A stretch of 64,000 nt of DNA, taken from Blastococcus sp. TF02A-30. GTDB lineage: Bacteria; Actinomycetota; Actinomycetes; Mycobacteriales; Geodermatophilaceae. Location of the stretch: assembly GCF_003319185.1 (NCBI RefSeq), contig NZ_QOHJ01000002.1, positions 186,001-250,000 on the forward strand, written 5' to 3'. Of the stretch, positions 55,622 to 64,000 are shown piece after piece. Numbering within the stretch: position 1 is the stretch's first letter; each line of letters opens with the position of its first letter. The notes beneath the pieces are model-generated. The model searched no databases, had not been told where the DNA came from, and was given only the letters and a program-made list of their open reading frames with translations. The position numbers were made by a program, and so were the translations under genes.

Positions 55622-56928
55622 CTCCGGTCGCTGGTGGGTCGCGCCTCGGGGATGTCGGGGGAGAGCTCGTCGTCGTGCGGTGGCTGCTTCCACTCGACGA
55701 GCAGCAGCGACGCGTCGTCGCTGGTGCGGCCGCGGCGGGCGTCCACGAGCGCGTGCGAGAGCCGGCGGATCGTCTCCGGCGCCCGCAACCCGTCCGAGGC
55801 GCTCTGCTCGATGAGCTCGCGCAGCCGGTGCTCGCCGAACTGCTCGCCGCCGTCGAGGCGTTCCTCCACCACGCCGTCGGTGAAGAACAGCACCCGGTCG
55901 CCCGGCTCCAGCTGGACCTTCTCGACCCGCGGTTCGCGGTCGCCGAGCCCCAGCGGCCGGGTGGTCGGCCCGGTCAGCTCGTCCACCACCGTCCCGTGGC
56001 GCACGAGCAGGGCGGAGGGGTGCCCCGCGTTGACGTAGGTGAGGACTCCGTCGCGGGTGTCCAGCTGACCGACGTGGGCGGTGGCGAACCTGCCCGGGTA
56101 CGTGGTCGCGACGACCCGGTCCATCTCCGCGCACAGCTGCGCGAGCTCCACGCCGGCGCGCCGGCCGTGCCGGTAGGCGGCGGTCACGACCGTCGACATC
56201 GTGGCCGCCTCGAGCCCGTGGCCCATCGCGTCGAAGACGGCCAGGTGGAGCGTGTGGTGGTCGTAGGCGTAGTCGAAGCAGTCGCCGCCGACCTCGTAGG
56301 CCGGTTCGAGGATCCCGGCCAGGTCCAGCTCCGGCGTCTTCATCGACAGCGGGGGGAGGGTCTGCCACTGCAGCTGCGCGGCCAGGCTCATCGGCTGCGT
56401 GGTGCGGATCTGGGCGAAGGTGTCGGTGTACTCGTTCTTCGTGACGACGAGGTCGGCGACCAGCCCGGCCAGGCGCTGGGCCAGTCGCCGGTCGTGCTCG
56501 TTGACGCGGTCGAGGGTGAAGGACAGGACCCCGACCCGGTCGGATCCGTCCAGCATCGGGAGGTGCAGCCGGGTCCCGCCGTCGTCCTCGGTCTCGACCG
56601 GCTCCTCGGTGGCGAACGCCCGACCCGTCGCCGTGCCGTCGATCGGCAGCACCTCGGCGTGCAGCAGCGTCCCGCGCAACGGCTGCAGGGTGTGCTGGTC
56701 GTAGTCCTGCAGGTGGATCGACACCTTCCGGCAACCGATCGCCGTGAGCTCCTGGGCCACGAGCGGCCCGACGAGGCGCGGCGGGATCAGGTGCGCGCGG
56801 TCGAGCAGCGAGCCCAGGACGCGCTCGCCGAGGCTCTCCTCGCGGATCGCGGCGTCGTCGCGGTCGCGGAAGCCGATCGTGGGCGCCTGCTCCTCGCCCC
56901 GGTCGTCGGCGTGCTGGTCCTCGGCCAT
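55618..56928 (-). CDS. GAF-SpoIIE-type PP2C serine phosphatase
   Basis: 436 residues. The N-terminal half (about 40-190) is GAF-like (IPPRLVGPLVAQELTAIGCRKVSIHLQDYD; VGVLSFTLDRVNEHDRRLAQ). The C-terminal PP2C domain (about 205-420) has YEVGGDCFDYAYD, VFDAMGHGLEAATM, VNAGHPSALLV and GRTSDDASLLLVEW; metal-binding Asp residues are intact. It should dephosphorylate a STAS-type antagonist. It is a second such phosphatase besides the phytochrome fusion, but without an adjacent STAS or RsbW partner. The stimulus is unknown. Confidence 0.88.
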   Translation of the reverse strand: MAEDQHADDRGEEQAPTIGFRDRDDAAIREESLGERVLGSLLDRAHLIPPRLVGPLVAQELTAIGCRKVSIHLQDYDQHTLQPLRGTLLHAEVLPIDGTATGRAFATEEPVETEDDGGTRLHLPMLDGSDRVGVLSFTLDRVNEHDRRLAQRLAGLVADLVVTKNEYTDTFAQIRTTQPMSLAAQLQWQTLPPLSMKTPELDLAGILEPAYEVGGDCFDYAYDHHTLHLAVFDAMGHGLEAATMSTVVTAAYRHGRRAGVELAQLCAEMDRVVATTYPGRFATAHVGQLDTRDGVLTYVNAGHPSALLVRHGTVVDELTGPTTRPLGLGDREPRVEKVQLEPGDRVLFFTDGVVEERLDGGEQFGEHRLRELIEQSASDGLRAPETIRRLSHALVDARRGRTSDDASLLLVEWKQPPHDDELSPDIPEARPTSDRS

Positions 56929-57063
56929 GACCGGTGCATGCGCGGGGCGGGGGCGGGCGAAACGTGGCGCCGGTCGCGCGGCCACCCGCGCCGCGACCAC
57001 TGTTCCCGCGGAACCACGGGGTCTAGCGTCCGCTTCCTCGTCCGGGCCTGCGGGGGAGGCGCC

Positions 57064-59358
57064 GTGCCCACCTGGCTGAGGCACCTCGTGGGGGGAGCGG
57101 CGGTCCTTGCAGCCCTCGGGGCCGTCGGGTGGGCGGTGCTCCCCACGGGGCCGTCGGACTCCTCCGGTCCGCAGTTCTGCTTCGCACCGCCGCTCGCGCC
57201 CGAACCGCCGGTGGTCGGCGCCGGGGACGCGGACGCCGGGCTGCGGGAGGCGAACCGCCTGTCCGAGGCCGGTGAGCTGGGCCTCGCCGAGCGGTTGTAC
57301 GAGGCCGCGCTCGAGGGCGGGGACGTGCGGGCGGCTGCCGGTCTGGAGCACGTCGAGGCGCGGCGGGGGGCCGCGGAGCGGGTGGCGGCCTCGGCGCAGC
57401 GGCTGGCGCGGGCCGGCCTGGGTGACGACGCGGACGCCTGCTTCCAGAGCGCACTCGCGCTGGACCCGGCCAACGCCGCGGCACGCACCGGGCTGACACC
57501 CGACGAACGGGTGTTCCCCGCTCGGGCCGCCGACCGCTGGGACGCCTTCTACTCGCGGTGGCTCGGCCCCTCCTGGGCCTTCCTCGTACCGGCGCTCGGG
57601 GTCCTCGCCGTCCTGCTCGTCCTGGCCCGGCTCCTGACGCCCGTGGTCGCTCCGGGTGCCGCGCTCGCGTGGCCGGACGGGTTGCGCACGGCGGCGTGGT
57701 GGTCCGGGCTGGCCCTGGTCGTCATGGCCGTCGTGCGGGGGATCGCCCTCCTGGGCTGGCCGCCCGCCCGGGCGGACGGCATCGGTCAGGAGTGGCGGAC
57801 GCCCGTGGCCGCAGGGCTGGCCGCCCTCGTGCTCCTGACGGTCTGGCTCGGTGCCCACGCCCGCACCCTGCGCGATCTGGGCACCCGGGCCCAGCGGCTG
57901 GAGCTCCCGCGGGCCGCGGCCGGTTGGCTCGGGGGCGCCCTGTCGGTGCTCGGCCTCCTGGCGGTGGTGGCCCTCGGCCGCGCCCTTCCCGACGTGCCCG
58001 ACGAGGGGTGGCCGTGGGTCCTCAGCGCGGGGGTCGCCGCGCTGGGCGTCGCGCTGCTCGCCGTCGGGCGGGGGCACGCGCTGCGGCTGCACGTGGCGGT
58101 GCGTGCCGGGAACGCGGCCGACGCGGCCGGCACGTCCTACGTCCTCGCCCGTCTGCAGGACCTGGGGACCTCACCGCCCGAGGGGCTCAAGGCGCCCCAG
58201 CAGGTGGACGTCGTCGACCTCCCGGCCGAAGCGCTCAAAGGTCTGCCCGCGGGCAAGGTCGCCACGTTCCTCGCCTCGGCCGCCGGCCTGGTGCAGCCGT
58301 CCGTCCCCTGGCGCGCCACGGTGGAGGACCACGCGGACGGCTGGATGACGGTGACCGTGACGCGGAACGGCGCGGTGGTGCGGACGGCCATCGTCGACGG
58401 GGAGCGGTTCCGCAAGGATCCGACGCCGGAGAAGGCGGCCGCGGGCGGCGACGCCACCGCCGCGAAGACGCCGCCGCCGGACTCGCGCAACCGGCTGACG
58501 GCCGCGGCAGCGGTGATCCTCACCGAGGTGGCGGTCGGGCACCCACGACTGGAACGCGGGCTGTGCGGTGCCACGCAGTGGGACAGCGTCGCGGCGCACG
58601 TCGTCGCGACGCTGCCGGCCAACTCGTCCCCGGAGGACGAGGAGTTCCGACGTCGGCTCCAGGCGTTCGCGGTCCAGCGCGATCCGCGCAACGCACTGGC
58701 GCGCGCGGCGTACGTGCAGCGGCTGGGCGCGGGGGACGGAGGGCTGGACGGCTTCCGAGCGCAGGCGCGCCGGCTCGAGGACCTGCTCAAGGTCGTGGAG
58801 TGGCAGCGGCGCGACCCGTTCCGGGTGCACGGCTCGACGAACGGCGCGCCTCCTCCGGCGCGCACCGACGACGACGGCTACCTGCCGCTCCGGCTCAGGA
58901 TCACCCACTCCGCCGCCGCCGCCTGGCTGAACGCGGCGGCCAGCGACGGGGCGGAACCGGCCGACCTGGACGCAGCCAGGACGGCGGTTGCGTCCTTCGG
59001 GCGGTTGCTCGGCGCGTGCGGGCCCGAGGCGGGCGCCGACACCTTCGTCCAGGAGCTCAGCTCGGTCCACGACGAGCTGCAGGTGGCGCTGGCCGTGCTC
59101 CGACCGGGCCGGTGGTCGGAGGAGTTCCCGGGGACCGCGACCTGGTACCGCCCGCGGTCCCTCGAGGCCCTCTACGACCGGGCGTGCGCCCTGGCCGTGG
59201 AGGTGCGGAACCGGGAGCCGGGGAGCACGGGGAGCACGGCCCTGCAGGCGCTCGCCCAGGAGGACCTCCGACTCGCGGAGGGGCTGCCGCGCCTGCGGGC
59301 GCAGTCCGCGACCGACCCCTGGCTCCGCCGGCTGCCTCCCCGGAACGGGTCCGGCTGA
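57064..59358 (+). CDS. Large unrecognised membrane protein (764 aa)
   Basis: 764 residues from GTG, with GGGGGAGG upstream. An N-terminal membrane helix (about 7-27) precedes a TPR-like helical repeat region (about 55-145; RLSEAGELGLAERLYEAALE; DDADACFQSALALDPANAAA). Five or so membrane helices (about 172-335) follow and then a soluble C-terminal region of about 430 residues rich in Arg/Glu. No known domain is recognised in that part. It could be an envelope-spanning scaffold. There are no close functional neighbours; the gene is flanked by divergent and convergent units. Confidence 0.7.
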   Translation: MPTWLRHLVGGAAVLAALGAVGWAVLPTGPSDSSGPQFCFAPPLAPEPPVVGAGDADAGLREANRLSEAGELGLAERLYEAALEGGDVRAAAGLEHVEARRGAAERVAASAQRLARAGLGDDADACFQSALALDPANAAARTGLTPDERVFPARAADRWDAFYSRWLGPSWAFLVPALGVLAVLLVLARLLTPVVAPGAALAWPDGLRTAAWWSGLALVVMAVVRGIALLGWPPARADGIGQEWRTPVAAGLAALVLLTVWLGAHARTLRDLGTRAQRLELPRAAAGWLGGALSVLGLLAVVALGRALPDVPDEGWPWVLSAGVAALGVALLAVGRGHALRLHVAVRAGNAADAAGTSYVLARLQDLGTSPPEGLKAPQQVDVVDLPAEALKGLPAGKVATFLASAAGLVQPSVPWRATVEDHADGWMTVTVTRNGAVVRTAIVDGERFRKDPTPEKAAAGGDATAAKTPPPDSRNRLTAAAAVILTEVAVGHPRLERGLCGATQWDSVAAHVVATLPANSSPEDEEFRRRLQAFAVQRDPRNALARAAYVQRLGAGDGGLDGFRAQARRLEDLLKVVEWQRRDPFRVHGSTNGAPPPARTDDDGYLPLRLRITHSAAAAWLNAAASDGAEPADLDAARTAVASFGRLLGACGPEAGADTFVQELSSVHDELQVALAVLRPGRWSEEFPGTATWYRPRSLEALYDRACALAVEVRNREPGSTGSTALQALAQEDLRLAEGLPRLRAQSATDPWLRRLPPRNGSG

Positions 59359-59368
59359 GCCCTGCGCG

Positions 59369-59596
59369 TCAGCGCCGGCGGAGCACCCGGGCCAGGCGGT
59401 GGGTTCGGCCCGCGGTCAGCTCGGCGGCGGTCGCCGGCTCCGGCTCGGCGGCAGCCGCGGCGTGCCGCTCGTGCAGCCGGGCGCGCACGTCCTCGGGGGT
59501 CAGGGCTCGGCGCTGCCGCTCGTTGCGGGCCAGCACCGCCCCGGTCGCGGCGACACCGGCGAGGCCGGCCAGTCCGAGCAGCTTCCAGGGGCGCAC
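59369..59596 (-). CDS. Small membrane-anchored hypothetical protein (75 aa)
   Basis: 75 residues from GTG. One membrane helix (about 5-22; KLLGLAGLAGVAATGAVLAR) is followed by a charged tail with LTPEDVRARLHERHAAAAAE and ending RLARVLRRR. The start is 20 bases from the divergent hydrolase gene, so both transcripts may be leaderless or share a compact promoter. Family unknown. Confidence 0.6.
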   Translation of the reverse strand: MRPWKLLGLAGLAGVAATGAVLARNERQRRALTPEDVRARLHERHAAAAAEPEPATAAELTAGRTHRLARVLRRR

Positions 59597-59615
59597 GTCC
59601 GTAACGTAGCGCCCC

Positions 59616-60245
59616 GTGCCTGCGCTTTCGCTCGAGGACGCGGTGGAGCTGACCCGCACCGGTGACGTCTGGATCTTCCGCGGTGCCTCCGTGGCCGACC
59701 GGGCGATCCGTGCGCTGACCAACGCGCCGGTGAACCACGTCGGCATGGCGGTCGTGCTGGACGACCTGCCGCCGCTGCTCTGGCACGCCGAGCTCGGCCG
59801 CTCGCTGCCGGACGCGTGGACCGGTCAGCACCAGCGGGGCGTGCAGCTGCACGACCTGCGCGACGCCGTCCTCACCTGGCGGCAGCGGTACGGGCAGCGG
59901 GCCTGGCTGCGGCAGCTGGTCGGCCCCGCCGACCACGGGGGCGTGACCCCCGCGATGGAGGACGCCGTCCTGCGCACCGTCGCCCGGCTCGACGGCCGCC
60001 CGTTCCCGACGACCCGCGGCCTGGTGCGCGGCTGGGTCAACGGCCGGCTGCGGCGGCACACCCGCGCCGAGACGGTGTTCTGCGCCGAGCTGGTCGCCGC
60101 CACCTACACGGCGATGGGGCTGCTGCCGGGCGACCGGCCGCTCAACGCCTACGACCCCGGCAGCTTCTGGTCCGGCGACGACCTGGAGCTGCTGCAGGGC
60201 GCCCGGCTCGGCCCGGAGATCCCGGTCGAGGTCCCCGCGGCCTGA
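59616..60245 (+). CDS. Permuted papain-fold (YiiX/YaeF-like) hydrolase
   Basis: 209 residues from GTG. The permuted NlpC/P60 arrangement is suggested by an early His motif (APVNHVGMAVVLDD, near residue 43) and a late Cys motif (TVFCAELVAATYTAMGLLPG, near residue 156), the reverse of classical NlpC/P60 order. Such enzymes are thiol amidases or lipid/peptide hydrolases; the target is unknown. There is no signal peptide, so it should act in the cytoplasm. It converges with cydDC with 1 base between stops. Confidence 0.75.
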   Translation: MPALSLEDAVELTRTGDVWIFRGASVADRAIRALTNAPVNHVGMAVVLDDLPPLLWHAELGRSLPDAWTGQHQRGVQLHDLRDAVLTWRQRYGQRAWLRQLVGPADHGGVTPAMEDAVLRTVARLDGRPFPTTRGLVRGWVNGRLRRHTRAETVFCAELVAATYTAMGLLPGDRPLNAYDPGSFWSGDDLELLQGARLGPEIPVEVPAA

Positions 60246-60246
60246 G

Positions 60247-63200
60247 TCAGGCGGTCGCGCGCGCCGCCGTCTCGCCCAGATGCAGCACGGTGTCGCCGTC
60301 GCGCTCGACGTCGCCGTCGTGGGTCACGCAGACGACCACCCGGCCGGCCAGCGCGGTGCGCAGGTCCTCGACCAGCGCTCGCGCCGTCGGCGGGTCCAGG
60401 TGCGCGGTCGGCTCGTCGAGGAGGACGACGTCGCGGTCGGCCAGCAGCGCGCGGGCCGCGGCCAGCCGGCGGCGCTCGCCCCCGGACAGCGCGGTGCCCC
60501 CGGCGCCGACCTGGGTGTCGAGCCCCTCGGGCAGCGAGTCCAGCAGCCGACCGAGGCCGCAGGAGACGAGCGCCGTGGCCATCCGCAGCTCGCCGTCCGG
60601 TCCGCTCAGCGCGCCGCGCGGGGCGGCCGCCGCCAGGTTGGCCCGGATGCTCGAGGCGAACACGTGCGCCTCCTGCGGCAGCCAGGCCATCCGGCCGCGC
60701 ACCGCCTCGCCGGTCAGCCGCGCGGTGTCGACCCCGTCGAGCGCGTAGCGCCCGGCCCGTGGACGCAGCGCGGCCATGAGGACGGCGAGCAACGTCGACT
60801 TGCCGGTGCCCGACGGGCCGCGGACCACCAGCCAGCCGTCGCCGGCCCGCGCCGCCGCGGTCAGGTCGCGCAGCACGTCCGGGCCGCCCGGCCAGCCGGC
60901 GGTCAGGTCCTCGACGGCCAGCTCGCGCACCTCGGCGGGTGCCGGCAGCGGCTCGGCCGGCTCGGCGGGCAGGGGAGCGGTGAGGACGGCGTCCAGGCGG
61001 GCCTGCGCGTCGGCCAGCGCGCCCCGCCGCTGCAGGGCCGGCACCAGCCCGGCGAGGGGTTCCGACAGCGCCAGCGGGGCGAGCGCGAGCACGGCGAGCA
61101 CCGGACCGGCCAGGCCGTCGCGGGCGCCCACGGCCGTCGCCAGCACCGCGGCCAGGCCCGTGCCCAGCACGATCAGGCCGGTGCCGAGCGCCGCGGCGCG
61201 GGAACCGGTGCGGGCGAACGACGCCTGCCGGTCGGCAACCGCCGCCAGGTCACGGGCGGTGCGCGCGGCCAGCCCGTGGGCGCGGAGGTCGGCGGCGCCG
61301 TCCAGCGCGGTGCTCGTGGCCCGCAGCGCGTCGACCTGGAGCGTGCTCTCGGCGCGCGCGGCGCCGGCGTCCAGCCGGCGGTGGGTCCACCAGACCGCCG
61401 CGACGGTGGCGGCCAGCACCGCGGCCACCGTGCCGGCGACCACCGGGTCGAGGAGTGCGAGCGCGGCCACGGTGGCGGCGGGCACGGCGATCGCCACGAC
61501 CAGCGGCGGGCGCACCCGCACGGTGAGGTCCTGCACCACGCCGACGTCGCCGACCACGCGGGCCAGCGCGGCCCCGGGCGTCCGGTCCGCGGCCAGCCCC
61601 TGGGCGGCCAGCGCCCGCCACACCCGCACCCGCAGCGACGCGGCCATCCGGAGCGCGGCGTCGTGCGAGGCCAGCCGCTCCAGCCAGCGCAGCCCGGCGC
61701 GGCCGAGCCCGAAGAACCGCACGCCGACGATGGCGACCATCAGCGTGAGCACCGGGGGCATCTCCGCGGCGCGCACGATCAGCCAGCCGGACACGGCGGT
61801 CAGCGCCACTCCCGCACCGGAGGAGAGCGCGCCGATCAGGCCGGCGCGGGCCAGCGCACCGCGCTCGGGAGCCGGGTCGCCGACCTCCTTGACCGCCCCC
61901 TCCAGCTTTCGGTACCGAGAGCTCGAGGGAGCGGGGGTCTCGGCGGGGGTCTCGGCGGGGGCGGGTGCGGGTTCGGGCAGCTCGACGGTCCGGTCGCCCA
62001 GCGCGCCCAGCACCGGGTCGTGGGTGACGAGCAAGGTGGTGACCGTGCCGCGCAGACCCAGGAGCACCTCGGCGACCAGGGCACGGGCGTCGTCGTCCAG
62101 GTGCGCGGTCGGCTCGTCGAGCAGCAGGAGGCGGGCGCCGCGGCGGATGCGGACCAGTGCCCGCGCCAGCGCCACCCGCTGCAGCTGGCCGGGGGAGAGC
62201 GACTCCGGTTCCCGGCCGGCGAGGTCGGTGGCGCCCACCCGGGCCAGCGCCTCGACCACGAACGCCTCGCCGACGATCTCGTCGACGCCGGGCTCGGAGC
62301 CGGCGTGCCGGCGCAGCTCGTCGGCGACGGTCGCGCCCGTGGTGCGGGGGAACTGCGGCACCACCGCGACCGCGCCGGCCGGGACGCCGCGCACCGACCC
62401 GCCGTCGACGGCGTCCGGGCCGAGGAGGCCGGCCAGCGCGGCCAGCAGCGTCGACTTGCCCGATCCGCTGGCGCCGGTCAGCGTGACCATCTCGCCGGGG
62501 CGGACGTCGAGGTCGGTCGGGGGGAGCGCGGCGACCAGCCGGCCCGGGTAGCGGACCGTCAGGCCGCGGACGGCGACGTCGGCACCGCGCGGGTCGTCGT
62601 CGTCCGACCCCGCCGCGCGCCCGGGGACGGGGGCGGCGAGAACGGCACGGGCCTCGGCGGCGGCCAGCGCGGCGTCCTCGGCGGCGTGGTGCGCCGAGCC
62701 GAGCGCGCGCAGCGGGGCGAACGCCTCCGGGGCGAGCAGCAGCGCGGTGAGACCGAGGGCCAGCGACAGGTTCCCGTGCACCAGCCGCAGGCCTACGGTG
62801 ACCGCGACCAGCGCGACGGAGAGGGTGGCGATCAGCTCGAGCACCAGCGCGGAGAGGAAGGCGATCCGCAGCGTGGCCATCGTGCGGGTGCGGTGCGCCT
62901 GGCCGAGCCGGGCCAGCGCGGCGGCCTGGTCGGCGGCGCGGCCGAGGCCGACCAGCACCGGCAGTCCGCGGACGAGCTCGGCGACGTGTGCGGCGATCCG
63001 GTCGAGGGCCCGGGCCGAGTCGGCCGTGGCCACCTGGGTGTGCTTGCCGACCAGCACCATGAACACCGGCACCAGCGGCAGCGTGCAGGCGACCAGCACG
63101 GCCGAGAGCAGGTCGGTCGCGGCCAGCACGACCAGCAGCACCGGGGGGACGACGATCGTCTGGGCCAGCGCCGGCAGGTAGGTGGCCAGCGCCGGGCCCA

Positions 63201-63588
63201 GGTCGTGCAGCCGCGTGGTGGCCAGCACGGCGGCCGGGGCCGGACCTCCGGCGGCGGCGACCGCGGCGGGGGAGGCGGCCAGCCGGTCGAGCAGCGCGCG
63301 CCGGAGCCGGTCCTCGGCGCGGCGGGCGTCCCGGGCGGCGAGCACCTCGCCGGCGGTGCCGGCCGCGGCGCGCAGGGCGGCGCCGGCCGCGGCCAGCACG
63401 AGCGGGCCGCCGACCCCGCCGTCGGCCAGCCCGGCCCCCCGGGCGACCGCGTGGGCCAGGCCCGCGGCGAGCAGCACCAGGCCGGCGGCCTGGCCGAGCG
63501 CGGCCAGGCCGGCCCGGACCAGCGCCCCCGTCAGCCCCGGGACGCCGGCCAGCGCGCCGAGCGGCCCCCGTCCGGCGTCGGTGCTCAT
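60247..63588 (-). CDS. cydDC: Fused CydDC ABC transporter for cytochrome bd assembly
   Basis: 1113 residues, two half-transporters in one chain. CydD part (about 1-560): membrane domain, Walker A GASGSGKST, variant signature LSPGQLQRV, Walker B LLLLDEPTAHLD. A Pro/Glu linker (PAETPAETPAPSSS) leads to the CydC part (about 585-1113): GVALTAVSGWLIVRAAEMPP, Walker A GPSGTGKST, LSGGERRR, VLLDEPTAHLDPP. It exports reductant (cysteine/glutathione-like thiols) or handles heme, allowing heme insertion into cytochrome bd. Fusion is common in actinobacteria. Its ATG overlaps the cydB stop. Confidence 0.93.
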   Translation of the reverse strand: MSTDAGRGPLGALAGVPGLTGALVRAGLAALGQAAGLVLLAAGLAHAVARGAGLADGGVGGPLVLAAAGAALRAAAGTAGEVLAARDARRAEDRLRRALLDRLAASPAAVAAAGGPAPAAVLATTRLHDLGPALATYLPALAQTIVVPPVLLVVLAATDLLSAVLVACTLPLVPVFMVLVGKHTQVATADSARALDRIAAHVAELVRGLPVLVGLGRAADQAAALARLGQAHRTRTMATLRIAFLSALVLELIATLSVALVAVTVGLRLVHGNLSLALGLTALLLAPEAFAPLRALGSAHHAAEDAALAAAEARAVLAAPVPGRAAGSDDDDPRGADVAVRGLTVRYPGRLVAALPPTDLDVRPGEMVTLTGASGSGKSTLLAALAGLLGPDAVDGGSVRGVPAGAVAVVPQFPRTTGATVADELRRHAGSEPGVDEIVGEAFVVEALARVGATDLAGREPESLSPGQLQRVALARALVRIRRGARLLLLDEPTAHLDDDARALVAEVLLGLRGTVTTLLVTHDPVLGALGDRTVELPEPAPAPAETPAETPAPSSSRYRKLEGAVKEVGDPAPERGALARAGLIGALSSGAGVALTAVSGWLIVRAAEMPPVLTLMVAIVGVRFFGLGRAGLRWLERLASHDAALRMAASLRVRVWRALAAQGLAADRTPGAALARVVGDVGVVQDLTVRVRPPLVVAIAVPAATVAALALLDPVVAGTVAAVLAATVAAVWWTHRRLDAGAARAESTLQVDALRATSTALDGAADLRAHGLAARTARDLAAVADRQASFARTGSRAAALGTGLIVLGTGLAAVLATAVGARDGLAGPVLAVLALAPLALSEPLAGLVPALQRRGALADAQARLDAVLTAPLPAEPAEPLPAPAEVRELAVEDLTAGWPGGPDVLRDLTAAARAGDGWLVVRGPSGTGKSTLLAVLMAALRPRAGRYALDGVDTARLTGEAVRGRMAWLPQEAHVFASSIRANLAAAAPRGALSGPDGELRMATALVSCGLGRLLDSLPEGLDTQVGAGGTALSGGERRRLAAARALLADRDVVLLDEPTAHLDPPTARALVEDLRTALAGRVVVCVTHDGDVERDGDTVLHLGETAARATA

Positions 63589-64000
63589 GCCCGGGCGGCC
63601 TCGGCCGGCTGCTCGTGGACCGGCTCCGCGGTCAGCCGCTTGCGGAACACCCAGTAGGTCCACGCCTGGTAACCGAGCACGACCGGCAACCCTACGGCGG
63701 CCGCCCAGGTCATGACGGTCAGCGTGTAGTCGCTCACCGAGGCGTCGGTCACGGTCACGTCGAAGGCCGCGTCGATCGTCGAGGGGACGACGACGGGGTA
63801 GGCCGCCCCGAAGATCGTCGCCGCCGAGGCCACCAGCAGCACCGCCCACGCGGCGAACGCCGAGCCCTCGGCGTCGACCTTGATCCGCGCCCAGGCGACG
63901 ACCCCGGCCAGCGCCGCGATCAGCCACAGCACGCCGGTGACCGGGGTGCCGTAGCGCAGGTGCACCCAGCCGGCCCAGCCCAGCAGCGGCAGCGCGGCGA
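63585..64000 (-). CDS. cydB: Cytochrome bd oxidase subunit II, 3' part only
   Basis: C-terminal 138 or so residues of CydB; the gene continues past the right edge. Three membrane helices can be seen with the characteristic AAYPVVVPSTIDAAFDVTVT and NxxxLTVMTWAA-type segment (DYTLTVMTWAAAVGLPVVLG), then a basic tail YWVFRKRLTAEPVHEQ. Cytochrome bd is a high-affinity quinol oxidase in the membrane. The stop overlaps the cydDC start by ATGA, giving the usual cydA-B-DC order; cydA should lie beyond the window. Confidence 0.9.
   Translation of the reverse strand, partial: AALPLLGWAGWVHLRYGTPVTGVLWLIAALAGVVAWARIKVDAEGSAFAAWAVLLVASAATIFGAAYPVVVPSTIDAAFDVTVTDASVSDYTLTVMTWAAAVGLPVVLGYQAWTYWVFRKRLTAEPVHEQPAEAARA

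Overview
The window is very GC-rich, densely coded chromosomal DNA from an actinobacterium. A member of the Geodermatophilaceae (Blastococcus, Geodermatophilus, Modestobacter type) is the best guess. The reasons are the DUF222-HNH, DUF1707, Arr, DUF6328 and DUF2277 families, a c-di-AMP riboswitch in front of an NlpC/P60 hydrolase, a bacteriophytochrome fused to a SpoIIE phosphatase, frequent GTG starts, and many ATGA/GTGA start-stop overlaps. The genus is an inference. I see no tRNA, rRNA, CRISPR array, insertion sequence or phage gene.

Layout. 0.1-7.4 kb: a helix-hairpin-helix membrane protein and a PASTA membrane protein, a secreted ScyD-like protein, a pseudo-receiver/thioredoxin-reductase fusion, an ADP-ribosylglycohydrolase-like/tyrosine phosphatase fusion, a membrane GGDEF protein, and a secreted NlpC/P60 hydrolase read from a ydaO-type riboswitch. 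7.9-10.8 kb: a 48-residue protein, a flavodoxin, a DUF3048 lipoprotein and a 2-hydroxyacid dehydrogenase. 10.9-14.7 kb: an ABC exporter pair divergent from a histidine kinase/response regulator pair. 14.7-17.8 kb: a partner-switching set (RsbW-like kinase, STAS antagonist, phytochrome-PP2C phosphatase) that could link red/far-red light to a sigma factor.

17.9-27.3 kb is the most unusual stretch. A 1966-residue DUF4011/DUF3320 helicase-nuclease, a trypco2 protein and an HExxH protein lie on the minus strand, the last two overlapping by a GTGA. Divergent from them is a membrane-anchored DEDDh exonuclease that ends in a CCHC zinc knuckle. This resembles a conflict or defence module. 27.4-30.7 kb: a DUF1707 protein, a leaderless DUF222-HNH gene with a LexA box over its start codon, an enoyl-CoA hydratase and a DUF4234 protein.

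30.8-37.0 kb: a catabolic cluster of an isocitrate lyase/PEP mutase family enzyme divergent from GntR-HyuA-HyuB-cysteine hydrolase, likely for N-methylhydantoin/creatinine-type compounds, with matching GntR-type half-palindromes in the shared intergenic region. 37.0-43.7 kb: mostly small housekeeping or unknown genes, a potassium channel, and a DGPF/ECF42 sigma pair with a recognisable ECF42 promoter. 43.7-45.5 kb: an autoregulated MarR gene, a GNAT enzyme and the Arr rifamycin ADP-ribosyltransferase. 45.5-51.9 kb: a DrrAB-like exporter and several small membrane or unknown genes, a NYN-like protein and a short-chain dehydrogenase.

52.0-55.6 kb: an ethanolamine permease-EutB-EutC operon without EutA. 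55.6-64.0 kb: a second SpoIIE-type phosphatase, an unrecognised 764-residue membrane protein, a permuted papain-fold hydrolase, and a fused CydDC transporter following CydB, which runs off the right edge. Genes leave few gaps. The only gene-free stretch over 300 bases is 7434-7948, which holds the riboswitch and otherwise nothing I recognise.
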